From: Scytolyngbya sp. HA4215-MV1
Lineage (GTDB): Bacteria; Cyanobacteriota; Cyanobacteriia; Leptolyngbyales; Leptolyngbyaceae
Length of the DNA: 64,000 bases
Reading direction: 5' to 3'
Assembly: GCA_019359045.1 (NCBI GenBank)
Contig: JAHHIA010000013.1
Location: forward strand, 62,001 to 126,000
Shown here: positions 9,639 through 18,132 of the stretch, one piece after another
How the letters are laid out: every line of letters starts with the position of its first letter
Position numbering within the stretch: position 1 is the stretch's first letter
Notes under the pieces: model-generated
Seen by the model: only the letters and a program-made list of their open reading frames with translations
What the model was told of the DNA's origin: nothing
Database searches by the model: none
Translations under genes and position numbers: made by a program

Positions 9639-9854
9639 TGCGAACCTGAACCTTTCCCTAAATGGGTGCTGGAAAATCTTGTGTCAATTAGAGGCACGAA
9701 ACAACTGAAACTGCCAGTTTTGGCAGCCAAATTGATTGAGAGAAAGATTCAGAAAGTGTGGAACACAGTCGTTATTCCAGCCAAATTCCTTTCACCTCAA
9801 CCAAACAAGCTCGATCAGGCTTAGCGATGTATAGCCATAGTCATTTAAGTTAGG

Positions 9855-9981
9855 ACAAAGGACTTAGGAGATTTCTAAGAGAAGATTTACCGCTTGGTAA
9901 GGGCGCACAACCGTACGCTCCTACATAAGGTGGTTGATCGTTGGGTAGATTTTTTCCTAGAAATCTCCTTAAGTCCCTTGT
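9855..9981. repeat. MITE-like inverted-repeat element (127 bp)
   Basis: The left arm starts ACAAAGGACTTAGGAGA (9855) and the right arm ends TCTCCTTAAGTCCCTTGT (9981). The arms match over about 27 bases with one indel and few changes, and weaker pairing continues inward to about 9890 and 9944. The centre holds AAGGGCGCACAACCGTACG, resembling GC-rich palindromes dispersed in cyanobacterial genomes. No transposase frame. I see no clear target-site duplication. Confidence 0.65.
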
Positions 9982-10577
9982 TGCCTCCAGACTGTGAAAC
10001 GTCCCAACGATCGTACGACCGCTATATTTGCTTAGACCAAAAATTGCAATGTACGATGATCGTCTGGTTCCGTTTCAAATCGGTGATCGATTCTTGCAAA
10101 AGCTCACATAAATCGGCTTTCTAGAACATCAAAATACATTTGAAACCTTACTAGATAGCTGCAGCGGGAGTAATAGAGCCGTTCCAATCTCACGGATGGC
10201 TCATTCAATGACTGTGGTCAAGTTTGTCAAATAACGACAACTCACTTCTTGCTTGCTGTCTCTACAAGGCTCACAACGGAATCATGATTCACTGACACTG
10301 ATTACAATTGGCATTTTATCAAGCGTTTGGGGTGGAAACTCCCCAAAAACTTCACCTGGTTGGCGTTCCATCTAATCAAAATGGATGGATGCTCCAGGTA
10401 GCCTGAATCTTTTGTGAGCGGGTTAAGCATTACAAGAGAATTCCTGGCGGAGATTCTCTCTAAGTAAATAGAATTTCGATAAACGTAAACTTGAGTTTGT
10501 AGATCCAGCGATAAGCTCTGAAATCAGCAGCGTCTACTGAACACCTGACAACTTGAAATGCACCCTAATAAATCATC

Positions 10578-10661
10578 TTTAGAGAAGTAAGGCATTCATT
10601 CATCGATTTGATGTGCTCCAAGCTGCTCTGGAACGAATGAATTCCGTAACGCTTCTCTAAA
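10578..10661. repeat. 84-bp inverted-repeat element
   Basis: Terminal TTTAGAGAAG (10578-10587) pairs perfectly with CTTCTCTAAA (10652-10661), and internal ATTCATTC (10594-10601) pairs with GAATGAAT (10635-10642). The arms are interrupted by a short bulge, giving a long imperfect hairpin. No T-run follows on either strand in the right place, so a terminator is unlikely; a small non-autonomous element or a structured RNA fits better. Confidence 0.55.
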
Positions 10662-10781
10662 AAACAGCTTAATCGCTTAAAAAGCGAACTGAGGTAAAGT
10701 CTCCGTGAGGGTAAGCCTTGCAGGTGACATAAAACTGTAAAGATTGATTTTAGGCAAATTCATTGTCAAGGGGAATGTCCC

Positions 10782-10955
10782 CTAATCCTTAAAAAAGACT
10801 TTTGCTAAAGCGATCGGAGAAAATCTATGAGAAATGGCTGTTGGGTGGGAGGCGTGAGTTAAGAGTGGTTTTCGGGTGCCCATTGGCATTTGGATCTCCA
10901 CGATCGCACTCAATAGGAAGGTAATCACAGCAGCTTGTAAGAGCTTTCCTAACAT
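10782..10955 (-). CDS. Putative 57-residue membrane protein
   Basis: A short frame beginning MLGKLLQAAVITFLLSAIV, with a hydrophobic N-terminal segment (about residues 5-19) followed by a basic, His-containing tail ending AKVFFKD. The start is preceded by GGGAGGT with a 5-base gap, among the best ribosome binding sites in the window and the main reason for calling it. I do not recognise a family. It ends in TAG next to a GGGGA/TCCCC hairpin (10769-10783). It could also be chance coding in a repeat-rich spacer. Confidence 0.45.
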   Translation of the reverse strand: MLGKLLQAAVITFLLSAIVEIQMPMGTRKPLLTHASHPTAISHRFSPIALAKVFFKD

Positions 10956-11058
10956 AATTAACCTCCCTCAAATAGATTTCTTCTACTGACTAGAATACGC
11001 CCCTCCAATGTAATCAGATTCGCCTGAAGCGTTCATCCAATCAGGTGATAAAAGGAAC

Positions 11059-11574
11059 CTATTTCTCAACCATCTTTTTTGAGGAATGGCGATCTGCTTT
11101 GGCATCGGGCGTGGGTTCTTGCCGAAACGTGGCAATTAGCAAACAAACAATGCCGACATTAATAAAAACATCTGCCAGGTTAAATACGGGAAATTGAATC
11201 CAGCGAAAATCGAGAAAATCGACCACTCGGCCAGCAACGAAACGATCGATACCATTCCCCAAAGCTCCACCCAAAATAAACCCATAACCCGACTGTTCCC
11301 AGCGAGAAAGCGATGGCCCAAACCACGCCAAAATCATTAACCCGATACTCACTGCCAACGACAACCAGCGCAGCCATTCCCCCCCTTCTCTGAATAAGCT
11401 AAAGGCGGCACCTGTATTGGTGACGTAGGTAAAGTGGAAAATTCCTGGAATCACAGGAACCGTCTCTGGGGGCACTGTGAGATCGAAAGTGGTGACGATC
11501 CAAACTTTGGTCAGGCGATCGGCAGCCAGACTAAAAAGGGCAGCCAGCCAGAAGAAGCGATTCTTGAAACTCAT
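11059..11574 (-). CDS. lspA: Lipoprotein signal peptidase (signal peptidase II)
   Basis: 171 residues with four predicted membrane helices. Integral-membrane aspartic protease that removes signal peptides from prolipoproteins after diacylglyceryl transfer. Family motifs are present: NTGAAFSL, GGALGNGIDRF with the first catalytic Asp, VVDFLDF, and FNLADVFINVG with the second catalytic Asp. The C-terminal tail is charged and cytosolic. It lies 127 bases downstream of bioY in the same direction and is probably cotranscribed. Confidence 0.95.
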   Translation of the reverse strand: MSFKNRFFWLAALFSLAADRLTKVWIVTTFDLTVPPETVPVIPGIFHFTYVTNTGAAFSLFREGGEWLRWLSLAVSIGLMILAWFGPSLSRWEQSGYGFILGGALGNGIDRFVAGRVVDFLDFRWIQFPVFNLADVFINVGIVCLLIATFRQEPTPDAKADRHSSKKMVEK

Positions 11575-11701
11575 AGGGATAGCTTATATTTCTTAAACTT
11601 TTAGCTTTAAGCAATGGCAGGTCGCAAAAAATAGTCAGTGGGCACCAAAGCAATTCACCATTTATAAAATCAATGAACGTGGGTTTCCATCAATTCTTTC
11701 C

Positions 11702-12316
11702 CTAGTAAAACATGAGGCGTCGCACGGCAGAGGACAAGACACTCACGCCACACACGATCGCCAATTGCCCGGGCAAAGGTTGGATAGAAAATGTTGTGAT
11801 TGCCTGAAGTAGTGGCAAAGAACCCGTTTCAACCCATTTCAAGCTATGCGAGAGAACCAAATAACTGACCCCTACAGAATGAATTAATAGCAAGCCGCAA
11901 AGACAACTAAAAGCTAAAGATTCTAATCGAGGCCGTGTCTGAAATGCGAGGTGTCCACATAACCAGGCGCCTGGGATAAAGCCCAACAGATAACCAAAAC
12001 TCGGTTCCCTCAAATAATCCAACCCGCCTCCCCTGGCAAAAATCTCAAACCAGGGAGTTAACCCCATTGCCAGGTAAGCAATTTGAGAAAGTGCCCCTGC
12101 ATTTTTTCCACCTACGCAGCTAATCAACAACACTGCCCCTATCTGAGTTGTGACCCCCAAAGGATAAGTTGTAATCCGATGATCACCCCAGTACCAGGGA
12201 GGCAAGATAATCGATGCGGCAAGAAAGTTGCCACCGATCGTGAGCATCAAACCAATGAGTGCCCAGAGCAGTTCGTTAGGCGCGATCATTATCTGCGTGG
12301 ATTTCAGTGCTGGCAT
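11702..12316 (-). CDS. bioY: Biotin transporter S-component, BioY family
   Basis: 204 residues and about six membrane segments. BioY is the substrate-binding subunit of ECF-type biotin uptake systems and can act with or without a shared energy-coupling module. The family signature is clear in NAGALSQIAYLAMGL, GGGLDYL and PSFGYLLGFIPGAWLCG. The start at 12316 is chosen because AGGTGA lies four bases upstream; an ATG at 12352 would add twelve residues without such a site. It is divergent from bioB across a 400-base region, so uptake and synthesis of biotin are encoded side by side. Confidence 0.88.
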   Translation of the reverse strand: MPALKSTQIMIAPNELLWALIGLMLTIGGNFLAASIILPPWYWGDHRITTYPLGVTTQIGAVLLISCVGGKNAGALSQIAYLAMGLTPWFEIFARGGGLDYLREPSFGYLLGFIPGAWLCGHLAFQTRPRLESLAFSCLCGLLLIHSVGVSYLVLSHSLKWVETGSLPLLQAITTFSIQPLPGQLAIVCGVSVLSSAVRRLMFY

Positions 12317-12568
12317 TTTATCACCTGGTTTTGTAGCCCAGCCATGAGCCATCTAAATTACACCTTGACTGGTAATCTGGACTAGAACTCTTTTCTAATT
12401 GAGATTCACCTTTGCCCCTGATGCTCATCTCCATCCCGATTCCTTCAACAAGAGATGAAAACCTGGACCGTTCACATAGAAGCTTTGCCGCTGTCCCAAA
12501 ATCCAAAAGACATTCAAGCCAATTAGTTTATCCTCTTTTTGAGGCTTTGCTTTGAAATATCAATATAG

Positions 12569-12609
12569 AGCTTCAGCACAATACAGCTTCAGCACAATAC
12601 AGCTTCAGC
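12569..12609. repeat. 16-bp tandem repeat in the bioY-bioB spacer
   Basis: AGCTTCAGCACAATAC occurs twice in tandem (12569-12584, 12585-12600) and a third, partial copy AGCTTCAGC follows. It lies about 110 bases upstream of the bioB ATG in the divergent spacer 12317-12720, where I see no other gene. It may be simple slippage or bear on transcription of bioB. Confidence 0.75.
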
Positions 12610-12720
12610 CTCTCCCCAATTTTCCAAAAACCTTTGAGAACTTTGAGCAGCGAACTTTTATTGAATCCCTTGGTTCTTAATCCCTTTTATTCTGCTAAGT
12701 TACTGTCCGTACTGAAACCC

Positions 12721-13671
12721 ATGTCTACTCTCATCGATCGCATTACCCAGATTTACACCCAACCGCTCCCAGATCTTCTCTTTCAGGCGCAACAAATTCA
12801 TCGGCAGCATCACGATCCCCATGCTGTACAAATGTGTACCCTCAGCAACATTAAAACGGGTGGCTGTCCGGAAGATTGTGCCTACTGTTCTCAGAGTGTG
12901 CACAACCAGACGGATGTCTCACCCGAACCGTTGATGAGTGTTGAAACGGTTGTAGCTGAGGCAAAAGCCGCAAAGGCTGGAGGCGCGACCCGTTTTTGTA
13001 TGGGAGCCGCGTGGCGTGAGGTCAAAGATGGACCTCAGTTCGATCGCATTCTAGAAATTGTGCGTCAGGTTGCCGAGCTAGAGATCGAAGTTTGTTGCAC
13101 TTTGGGAATGCTGAAACCCCATCAAGCACAACGGCTCAAAGCAGCGGGCTTAACGGCTTACAATCACAATCTAGATACCTCCCCCAATTATTACGACAAA
13201 ATCATCTCTACCCGCACTTATCAAGATCGTCTTGAAACCATTCAGGCAGTCAGTGCTGCCGGAATCTCAGTCTGCTGTGGCGGCATTTTGGGTATGGGAG
13301 AAACGATCCAAGATCGATTGGAACTGCTCGAAGCTCTTTCACACCTTGAGCCTCAGCCGGAATCTATCCCAATTAATTGTCTGGTACCAGTAGCAGGGAC
13401 TCCTTTAGAAAAAACAGCTCCAGTTGAACCTTTGGAACTGGTGCGGATGGTTGCCACCACTCGGATTCTGTTTCCCAAAGCCATGGTTCGTCTTTCGGCG
13501 GGGCGTATGGAGATGAGTGACGAATTGCAAACCCTATGTTTACTGGCAGGAGCCAACTCTATCTTTACGGGAGCCAAGCTCTTAACGACCCCCAACCCAG
13601 CGCGATCGCACGACGAACAATTGCTCGATCAGCTGGGTATGGTCCCTAAACCACTTCGAGAACGGGTCTAA
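12721..13671 (+). CDS. bioB: Biotin synthase
   Basis: 316 residues from the ATG at 12721; the frame continues upstream to a TTG at 12634 but the family starts near MSTLIDRITQ. Radical SAM enzyme that inserts sulfur into dethiobiotin. The [4Fe-4S] motif CxxxCxxC is at C49, C53, C56 (GGCPEDCAYCSQS). The second-cluster residues are in EVCCTLGM and SVCCGGILGMGE, with the Arg in RLSAGR. The C-terminus GANSIFTGAKLLTTPNP is typical. Gene order bioY / bioB divergent supports a biotin locus; no other bio genes are nearby. Confidence 0.96.
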   Translation: MSTLIDRITQIYTQPLPDLLFQAQQIHRQHHDPHAVQMCTLSNIKTGGCPEDCAYCSQSVHNQTDVSPEPLMSVETVVAEAKAAKAGGATRFCMGAAWREVKDGPQFDRILEIVRQVAELEIEVCCTLGMLKPHQAQRLKAAGLTAYNHNLDTSPNYYDKIISTRTYQDRLETIQAVSAAGISVCCGGILGMGETIQDRLELLEALSHLEPQPESIPINCLVPVAGTPLEKTAPVEPLELVRMVATTRILFPKAMVRLSAGRMEMSDELQTLCLLAGANSIFTGAKLLTTPNPARSHDEQLLDQLGMVPKPLRERV

Positions 13672-13788
13672 ATTCAGAAAATGGCTCAAACCAAAGGTGT
13701 CTCTACCAATTGATATCTCTCAGGAAGCGTGCTTTCTCGGGAGTTCGGTTGTTACAATGCTTTACATGACCCTTCCATCGCCTAACCC

Positions 13789-15864
13789 ATGAGCGCAAAG
13801 ACTCTGCCTGCTGACGCAATTCGTTCTTCTGGTCGTCAAGCTTTTGATTCCACGCCTGCACCAAAAGGAGCTGTAAGGGGTGGCGAAAGCCCGACCTCAG
13901 CAAGGGCGAGTGAAATTGCCGTACCACCAGCAGATAAGCGGCTGAAGTCTGCTCACGTTTTGGAATCAGAGTTGGGAATTGAAACTCCTTGTTATGATCC
14001 CGAAGCGATCGCTACCTACTACCGCGATCGCTCCTTTCAGGTTTGGGCAAGGATCTTCAAAATCTTCTTTCCCTTTGCCTCTTTTATGGTGAGTTTATGG
14101 TGGGATCGCAAAACTGGCTCCATCGATCGCAACCAAAAACGGCGGGCAATCAAGCTACGAGAAATGTTGACTCGCCTGGGACCCGCCTTTATCAAAATTG
14201 GGCAAGCGCTCTCCACTCGTCCAGACCTGGTTCCTTCGCTCTATCTGGACGAGCTATCCCTGCTGCAAGACCAGCTCCCAGCTTTTCCTAACGAAGTTGC
14301 CTTTCAATTTATTGAAGAAGAACTGGGAGCACACCCGGACGAAATCTATGCAGAACTGACCGACGATCCGATCGCAGCCGCTTCCCTAGGACAGGTCTAC
14401 CGAGGTCGGCTTAAGACAGGAGAAGAAGTTGCAGTCAAGGTTCAACGTCCCGATCTGGCTCAAAACATCGCTTTGGATATGTATATCCTGCGGCAACTGT
14501 CGGCTTTGGCAATGAGAAACCTCAAGCAAATTCGCAGTGACCTCGTTGGTATCATGGATGAGTTTGCCGCTCGCATTTTTGAGGAAATGGATTACAACCA
14601 TGAAGGGCAAAATGCGGAGCGGTTCTCTCGCCTGTATGGTCACATTCAAGACATCTACGTTCCTCGCATCTACTGGGAATATACCGGACGTCGGGTTCTA
14701 ACCATGGAGTGGATCAATGGGACGAAGCTCACCCAGCCAGAGACTATTCGCGCTCAAGGGGTCGATGCCAGTTACCTCATTGATGTAGGCGTCCAGTGTT
14801 CGTTGCGGCAACTTTTGGAATACGGCTTTTTTCATGCCGATCCCCATCCTGGCAACCTCCTGGCAACCCCAGATGGGAAACTGGCTTATTTAGATTTTGG
14901 CATGATGAGTGAAGTCAAGCCTTATCAGCGCTACGGCTTGATTGAGGCAGTCGTTCACATGGTCAATCGTGATTTTGCTGGGTTAGCCAATGACTACGTC
15001 AAGCTAGAATTTCTCACACCTGATACTGATTTGACGCCGATTGTCCCAGCATTAGCCAATGTGTTTGGCAATGCACTTGGGGCAAGTGTTGCAGAACTTA
15101 ACTTTAAGAGCATTACTGATCAACTTTCAGCTTTGATGTACGAATATCCCTTTCGCGTGCCAGCCTACTATGCCCTCATCATTCGATCACTGGTCACCCT
15201 GGAAGGGATTGCAATCAATGTTGATCCCAACTTCAAAGTGCTGAGTAAGGCTTATCCTTACATTGCGAAGCGACTGCTCACCGATCCCTCCCCAGAACTC
15301 CGGACTTCTTTGCGAGATCTCTTATTCAAAGACGGGAATTTCCGCTGGAATCGCTTGGAAAATCTGCTTCGCAACGCCAAAGACAGCCAAGACTACGAGC
15401 TAAATCAAGTCCTAGAGCAAACTTTAGAGTTCTTATTGTCCGAACGGGGCGAACTGATTCGACTTAATCTAGTCAATGAAGTTGTGAAAGGGCTAGATCT
15501 GCTAGGACAAAATGCTCTTGGCAGCTTAACCTATAGCCTGCAAGAGTGGATAGGTGTTGCTGCCGTGAATCCGCCCACCCCTTCCCCAGAAAAACAAAAG
15601 AACTTAGAGCATATTCAAGGAATTTGGCAAATTCTGCAGGAAACTCGTGGCTTTGACCCGATTCAACTAGCAACCTTGTTGCCCCGCTATCTTTTCAAGC
15701 CCGAAACTCAGGACATGGGACAGCGAATCGTTGGCGGTTTGGCACAACGAGCAATTTCTCGGTTTATCCGTGAGTTTCTGATGCAGGACGAAGCCGAAAT
15801 CCATTCCTTGACTGATCGAACAACGGACCGCACCTCCCAACTTCTACCTGTTTCGCAACGTTAA
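13789..15864 (+). CDS. ABC1/AarF/UbiB atypical kinase
   Basis: 691 residues. ABC1K proteins are protein-kinase-like ATPases tied to quinone, tocopherol and lipid metabolism in cyanobacteria, plastids and mitochondria. Motifs: the family-specific KIGQ at 136-139 (FIKIGQALSTRPDL), the AAAS nucleotide loop at 196-199, the VAVKVQRP lysine near 217, HADPHPGN catalytic loop and LDFGMM metal-binding motif. An N-terminal extension of about 65 residues is Ser/Pro-rich and low complexity. A C-terminal hydrophobic or helical region follows the kinase fold. It follows bioB by about 120 bases. Target is unknown; a prenylquinone role is family knowledge, not visible here. Confidence 0.93.
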   Translation: MSAKTLPADAIRSSGRQAFDSTPAPKGAVRGGESPTSARASEIAVPPADKRLKSAHVLESELGIETPCYDPEAIATYYRDRSFQVWARIFKIFFPFASFMVSLWWDRKTGSIDRNQKRRAIKLREMLTRLGPAFIKIGQALSTRPDLVPSLYLDELSLLQDQLPAFPNEVAFQFIEEELGAHPDEIYAELTDDPIAAASLGQVYRGRLKTGEEVAVKVQRPDLAQNIALDMYILRQLSALAMRNLKQIRSDLVGIMDEFAARIFEEMDYNHEGQNAERFSRLYGHIQDIYVPRIYWEYTGRRVLTMEWINGTKLTQPETIRAQGVDASYLIDVGVQCSLRQLLEYGFFHADPHPGNLLATPDGKLAYLDFGMMSEVKPYQRYGLIEAVVHMVNRDFAGLANDYVKLEFLTPDTDLTPIVPALANVFGNALGASVAELNFKSITDQLSALMYEYPFRVPAYYALIIRSLVTLEGIAINVDPNFKVLSKAYPYIAKRLLTDPSPELRTSLRDLLFKDGNFRWNRLENLLRNAKDSQDYELNQVLEQTLEFLLSERGELIRLNLVNEVVKGLDLLGQNALGSLTYSLQEWIGVAAVNPPTPSPEKQKNLEHIQGIWQILQETRGFDPIQLATLLPRYLFKPETQDMGQRIVGGLAQRAISRFIREFLMQDEAEIHSLTDRTTDRTSQLLPVSQR

Positions 15865-15898
15865 GGGATCTGTGGATTAATAGTTTACCAAGCAGTCA

Positions 15899-15952
15899 GG
15901 TTTTGACTGCGCTCAACCTCCAGTTATCGCGAATTGAGCGTAGCCGAAATCC
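15899..15952. repeat. REP-like inverted repeat
   Basis: About 20-base arms: GGTTTTGACTGCGCTCAAC and ATTGAGCGTAGCCGAAATCC, with a core TGCGCTCAA / TTGAGCGTA pairing (15908-15916 with 15934-15942). Fragments of a similar sequence recur at 16032-16076 (CTTCGGCTACGCC, CTGAGCGAAGTTGAAGG). Such TTCGACT-GCGCTCA palindromes are dispersed in many bacterial genomes. The spacer 15865-16221 holds no gene. Confidence 0.6.
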
Positions 15953-16023
15953 AAACCGCTGGTATTTTATTTTCATGTAAGTCCCCAAGCTCCATTTTCT
16001 TTCCATATTTCCAATAGTTACCC

Positions 16024-16053
16024 GCTGGCTTCGGCTACGCCCAGCCAGCTTTT
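16024..16053 (+). terminator. Possible terminator downstream of ABC1 kinase gene
   Basis: GCTGGC (16024-16029) pairs with GCCAGC (16044-16049), followed by TTTT. It is short and embedded in REP-like sequence about 160 bases after the ABC1 stop codon, so assignment is tentative. Confidence 0.45.
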
Positions 16054-16134
16054 GCCCTGAGCGAAGTTGAAGGGAAATGGCAGAGGGTAAAATCTTCTCT
16101 GGAAATCTGCTAAACGCTCAAGTGTTCGTTCCAT

Positions 16135-16169
16135 AAAAAAGCTGGGTTAAACGATTGTCTAACCCAACT
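16135..16169 (-). terminator. Rho-independent terminator of sigF
   Basis: On the minus strand a 10-bp stem AGTTGGGTTA / TAACCCAGCT (one wobble pair) is followed by a run of T. It lies about 50 bases after the sigF stop codon. Confidence 0.85.
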
Positions 16170-16221
16170 AAAAACTATTTTGATCTTATGAAAGGCGAAC
16201 GAACCTGCTAATTGAGGGTTT

Positions 16222-17007
16222 TTAGGGATCAGTTTGCAAAGTCTGGGGTTGGAGGAAAGTCATCATCTGCTGAACTCCGCGTTGAATGCGCCGAGTAACT
16301 GTCATGGGGCTAACCCCAATTCTTTCTGCAACTTCTTTACGAGATAAGTCATGGAGGAAAACAAACTCGATCGCCTTGCGAGTTTTTTCTTCTAACTGGC
16401 TCAGTGCCCTTTGCAACTGCTGCCGATCTTCTTCCAAATTTTGTAAAGCTTGATAGTGAGCGTCGGGCAAGGTGTCTCCCAAGGTCATGGGAGAATCAAT
16501 CTGTTGACAAACAGTGGCATCCAGACTCAGGGGCGAACGGTTTTTGGTTGCCAGTTTACTCTCACGCCATTCGTAAACAGATACACCCAGTTGCTCAGCA
16601 ATTTCGTTATCGGTTGGCTGGCGACCATAGGCTTCTGCCAGCATTTCTCGAACTTTTTGCCCTTCCTTGTTGAGTTGTTGCCAGCGTCGGGGAATCTTAA
16701 CAGTACCGCCCCGATCTCGTAGAAAATGCAGCATCTCACCCCGAATGTAGGGAACCGCAAACGAACTAAAAGCACATCCTTGACTGGGATCAAACCGTTC
16801 AATTGCTCGGATCAAGCCAAGATAACCAATTTGTTCTAAGTCTTCATAAGGTTCAGCACATTGATGGCTGACCCGATGAGCAATCTTTCTCACCAAGCCT
16901 GCATTGAGCTGCACCAGTTGATTCCGGATCTTGACAGAGGGTTTTTGGTGATAGGAAATCAGCAGTTCCATACCACGAGAGCGAAGGGAAGGTTGGGTAG
17001 CCATCAT
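16222..17007 (-). CDS. sigF: RNA polymerase sigma factor, SigF type (group 3)
   Basis: 261 residues from the ATG at 17007, chosen because AAAGGT lies nine bases upstream and the family begins close to PSLRSRGMELL; upstream in-frame ATGs at 17040 and 17025 are possible. Region 2 (NAGLVRKIAH, YEDLEQIGYLGLIRAIERFDPSQGCAFSSFA), region 3 and the region 4 helix-turn-helix (SRKEVAERIGVSPMTVTRRIQRG) are all present. The sequence matches cyanobacterial SigF, which in Synechocystis controls motility and surface structures. The gene is divergent from a BI-1 family gene and has its own terminator. Confidence 0.87.
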   Translation of the reverse strand: MMATQPSLRSRGMELLISYHQKPSVKIRNQLVQLNAGLVRKIAHRVSHQCAEPYEDLEQIGYLGLIRAIERFDPSQGCAFSSFAVPYIRGEMLHFLRDRGGTVKIPRRWQQLNKEGQKVREMLAEAYGRQPTDNEIAEQLGVSVYEWRESKLATKNRSPLSLDATVCQQIDSPMTLGDTLPDAHYQALQNLEEDRQQLQRALSQLEEKTRKAIEFVFLHDLSRKEVAERIGVSPMTVTRRIQRGVQQMMTFLQPQTLQTDP

Positions 17008-17092
17008 CGTACAGGTACCTTTCATCAGATTTGAATTCATTTTCTGTAGAGACAGCCTTCAAAACCATCGTCGTTTCACGGTACTCATGAAA

Positions 17093-17110
17093 AGTCCTCC
17101 CAGGAGGACT
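17093..17110. promoter_or_regulatory. Palindrome upstream of sigF
   Basis: AGTCCTCC / GGAGGACT separated by CA, a perfect 18-base palindrome about 85 bases before the sigF start and 180 bases before the BI-1 start. A second near-palindrome, CCCAAA-A-TTTGGG, lies at 17210-17222. Either could be an operator in this divergent spacer; nothing links them to a known regulator. Confidence 0.45.
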
Positions 17111-17288
17111 CGGCAGAAACACGTAAGGCTGCCTGAGACTTTCCAGGCTACATGGACGCTTCCCCATGCCCAGAGCGAGATTGATTCTTGCGTAGAATAC
17201 TGGTTCAATCCCAAAATTTGGGTCAAAATAGGCGTATGCAGCAGCCGTACCTGCTGGTGTTGATGTGTCTATTTGGGAGGAAGCCCCT

Positions 17289-18017
17289 GTGAGTAATACC
17301 AGTAACTTCCGTGTCGCCATACGGGATGCCAGAAGTCAGACATTGGTTGGACCAAACGTCATTGCCAATGCTCTACCCTATGTGGGGGGCGGGCTAATTT
17401 TGACTGCTCTGGCAACCTTTGGCGGATTGAATGTTTTAGCCAACAATCCCAGTTTGTTTTTCCCGACTTTTTGGGTTGCCTTTGTTGCTGAGCTAATTCT
17501 CTTTTTTGTTGCTTCCAATGTGGCATCGAAGGGCAACAATGGGGTTGCTTTACCCTTACTTGCAACTTATAGCTTGCTGTCAGGCTATACGCTGACTGGG
17601 CTGGTAGCCATGGCGCTGGGAACTCAAGGCGTAGGCTTTGCAGGAGTTGGTTTTGCTGCGCTGGGCTGCGGGATCACTTTTATTGTTGCTCGCCAGGTCG
17701 GTTCCAATCTGTCTGAACAAGATGGCATGGCGCTGAGTAAAACGATCGGTTTAGGGCTGATTGCTTTCCTGATTGTGATTGTGGGACAGTTTGTGCTGGC
17801 TCTGTTGGGTATCCATACACCCACCTGGATGGAGATCGCTATTTCTGGTGTCGGGGTATTTCTGTTTGCCGGAGCCGCTGTGGTCGATTTCTTCGTCCTA
17901 CCACGCACCTATCAGGATGACCAGTATCTTTCGGCTGCTTTGTCGATGTACTTGACCTACATCAATCTGTTTATTTTTATTCTACGCCTGCTCATTGCGA
18001 TTAATAGTCGCGATTAG
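17289..18017 (+). CDS. Bax inhibitor-1 (BI-1/YccA) family membrane protein
   Basis: 242 residues from a GTG at 17289, chosen because GGGAGG lies eight bases upstream; an in-frame GTG at 17265 is a poorer start. About seven hydrophobic segments cover residues 28 to the end. The family pattern is seen in GVALPLLATYSLLSGYTLTGL and in the C-terminal AALSMYLTYINLFIFILRLL. BI-1 family members are membrane proteins proposed to act as pH-sensitive calcium leak channels in bacteria; the role here is unknown. Monocistronic by appearance, with a hairpin after the stop codon. Confidence 0.88.
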   Translation: MSNTSNFRVAIRDARSQTLVGPNVIANALPYVGGGLILTALATFGGLNVLANNPSLFFPTFWVAFVAELILFFVASNVASKGNNGVALPLLATYSLLSGYTLTGLVAMALGTQGVGFAGVGFAALGCGITFIVARQVGSNLSEQDGMALSKTIGLGLIAFLIVIVGQFVLALLGIHTPTWMEIAISGVGVFLFAGAAVVDFFVLPRTYQDDQYLSAALSMYLTYINLFIFILRLLIAINSRD

Positions 18018-18035
18018 GATGGGATTTCACCGGTT

Positions 18036-18087
18036 GGGTCATTCGTAGGACTTGCCCACATAGCCCTATGAATGACCCGATCGTTTT
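18036..18087 (+). terminator. Terminator hairpin after BI-1 gene
   Basis: A 14-bp stem with one wobble pair, GGGTCATTCGTAGG (18036-18049) with CCTATGAATGACCC (18065-18078), followed by GATCGTTTT. The U-tract is short and displaced by five bases, so it may be weak or attenuating before prfB. Confidence 0.65.
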
Positions 18088-18132
18088 GAAATGTTTTGTC
18101 AATAGCTTGTTAATTAAAGATCAATAGATTCT

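Larger units (their letters stand above)
9639..11058. other. Long spacer with inverted-repeat elements and one short reading frame
   Basis: 1.4 kb between the divergent invertase gene and lspA. It holds two inverted-repeat elements (9855-9981 and 10578-10661), small hairpins at 10326-10347 (TTTGGGG / CCCCAAA) and 10435-10459 (AGAGAAT / ATTCTCT), and one plausible 57-codon gene on the minus strand (10782-10955). Longer open frames at 9633-9824 and 9894-10124 have no family signature and the second lies inside the first inverted repeat. Confidence 0.7.

Noticed and set aside
9894-10124. 76-codon plus-strand frame
   Set aside because: It starts inside the MITE-like element, has no ribosome binding site and no recognisable sequence pattern.
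17160-17225. tRNA-like GGTTCAATCCC stretch
   Set aside because: No matching acceptor, D or anticodon stems can be built around it.
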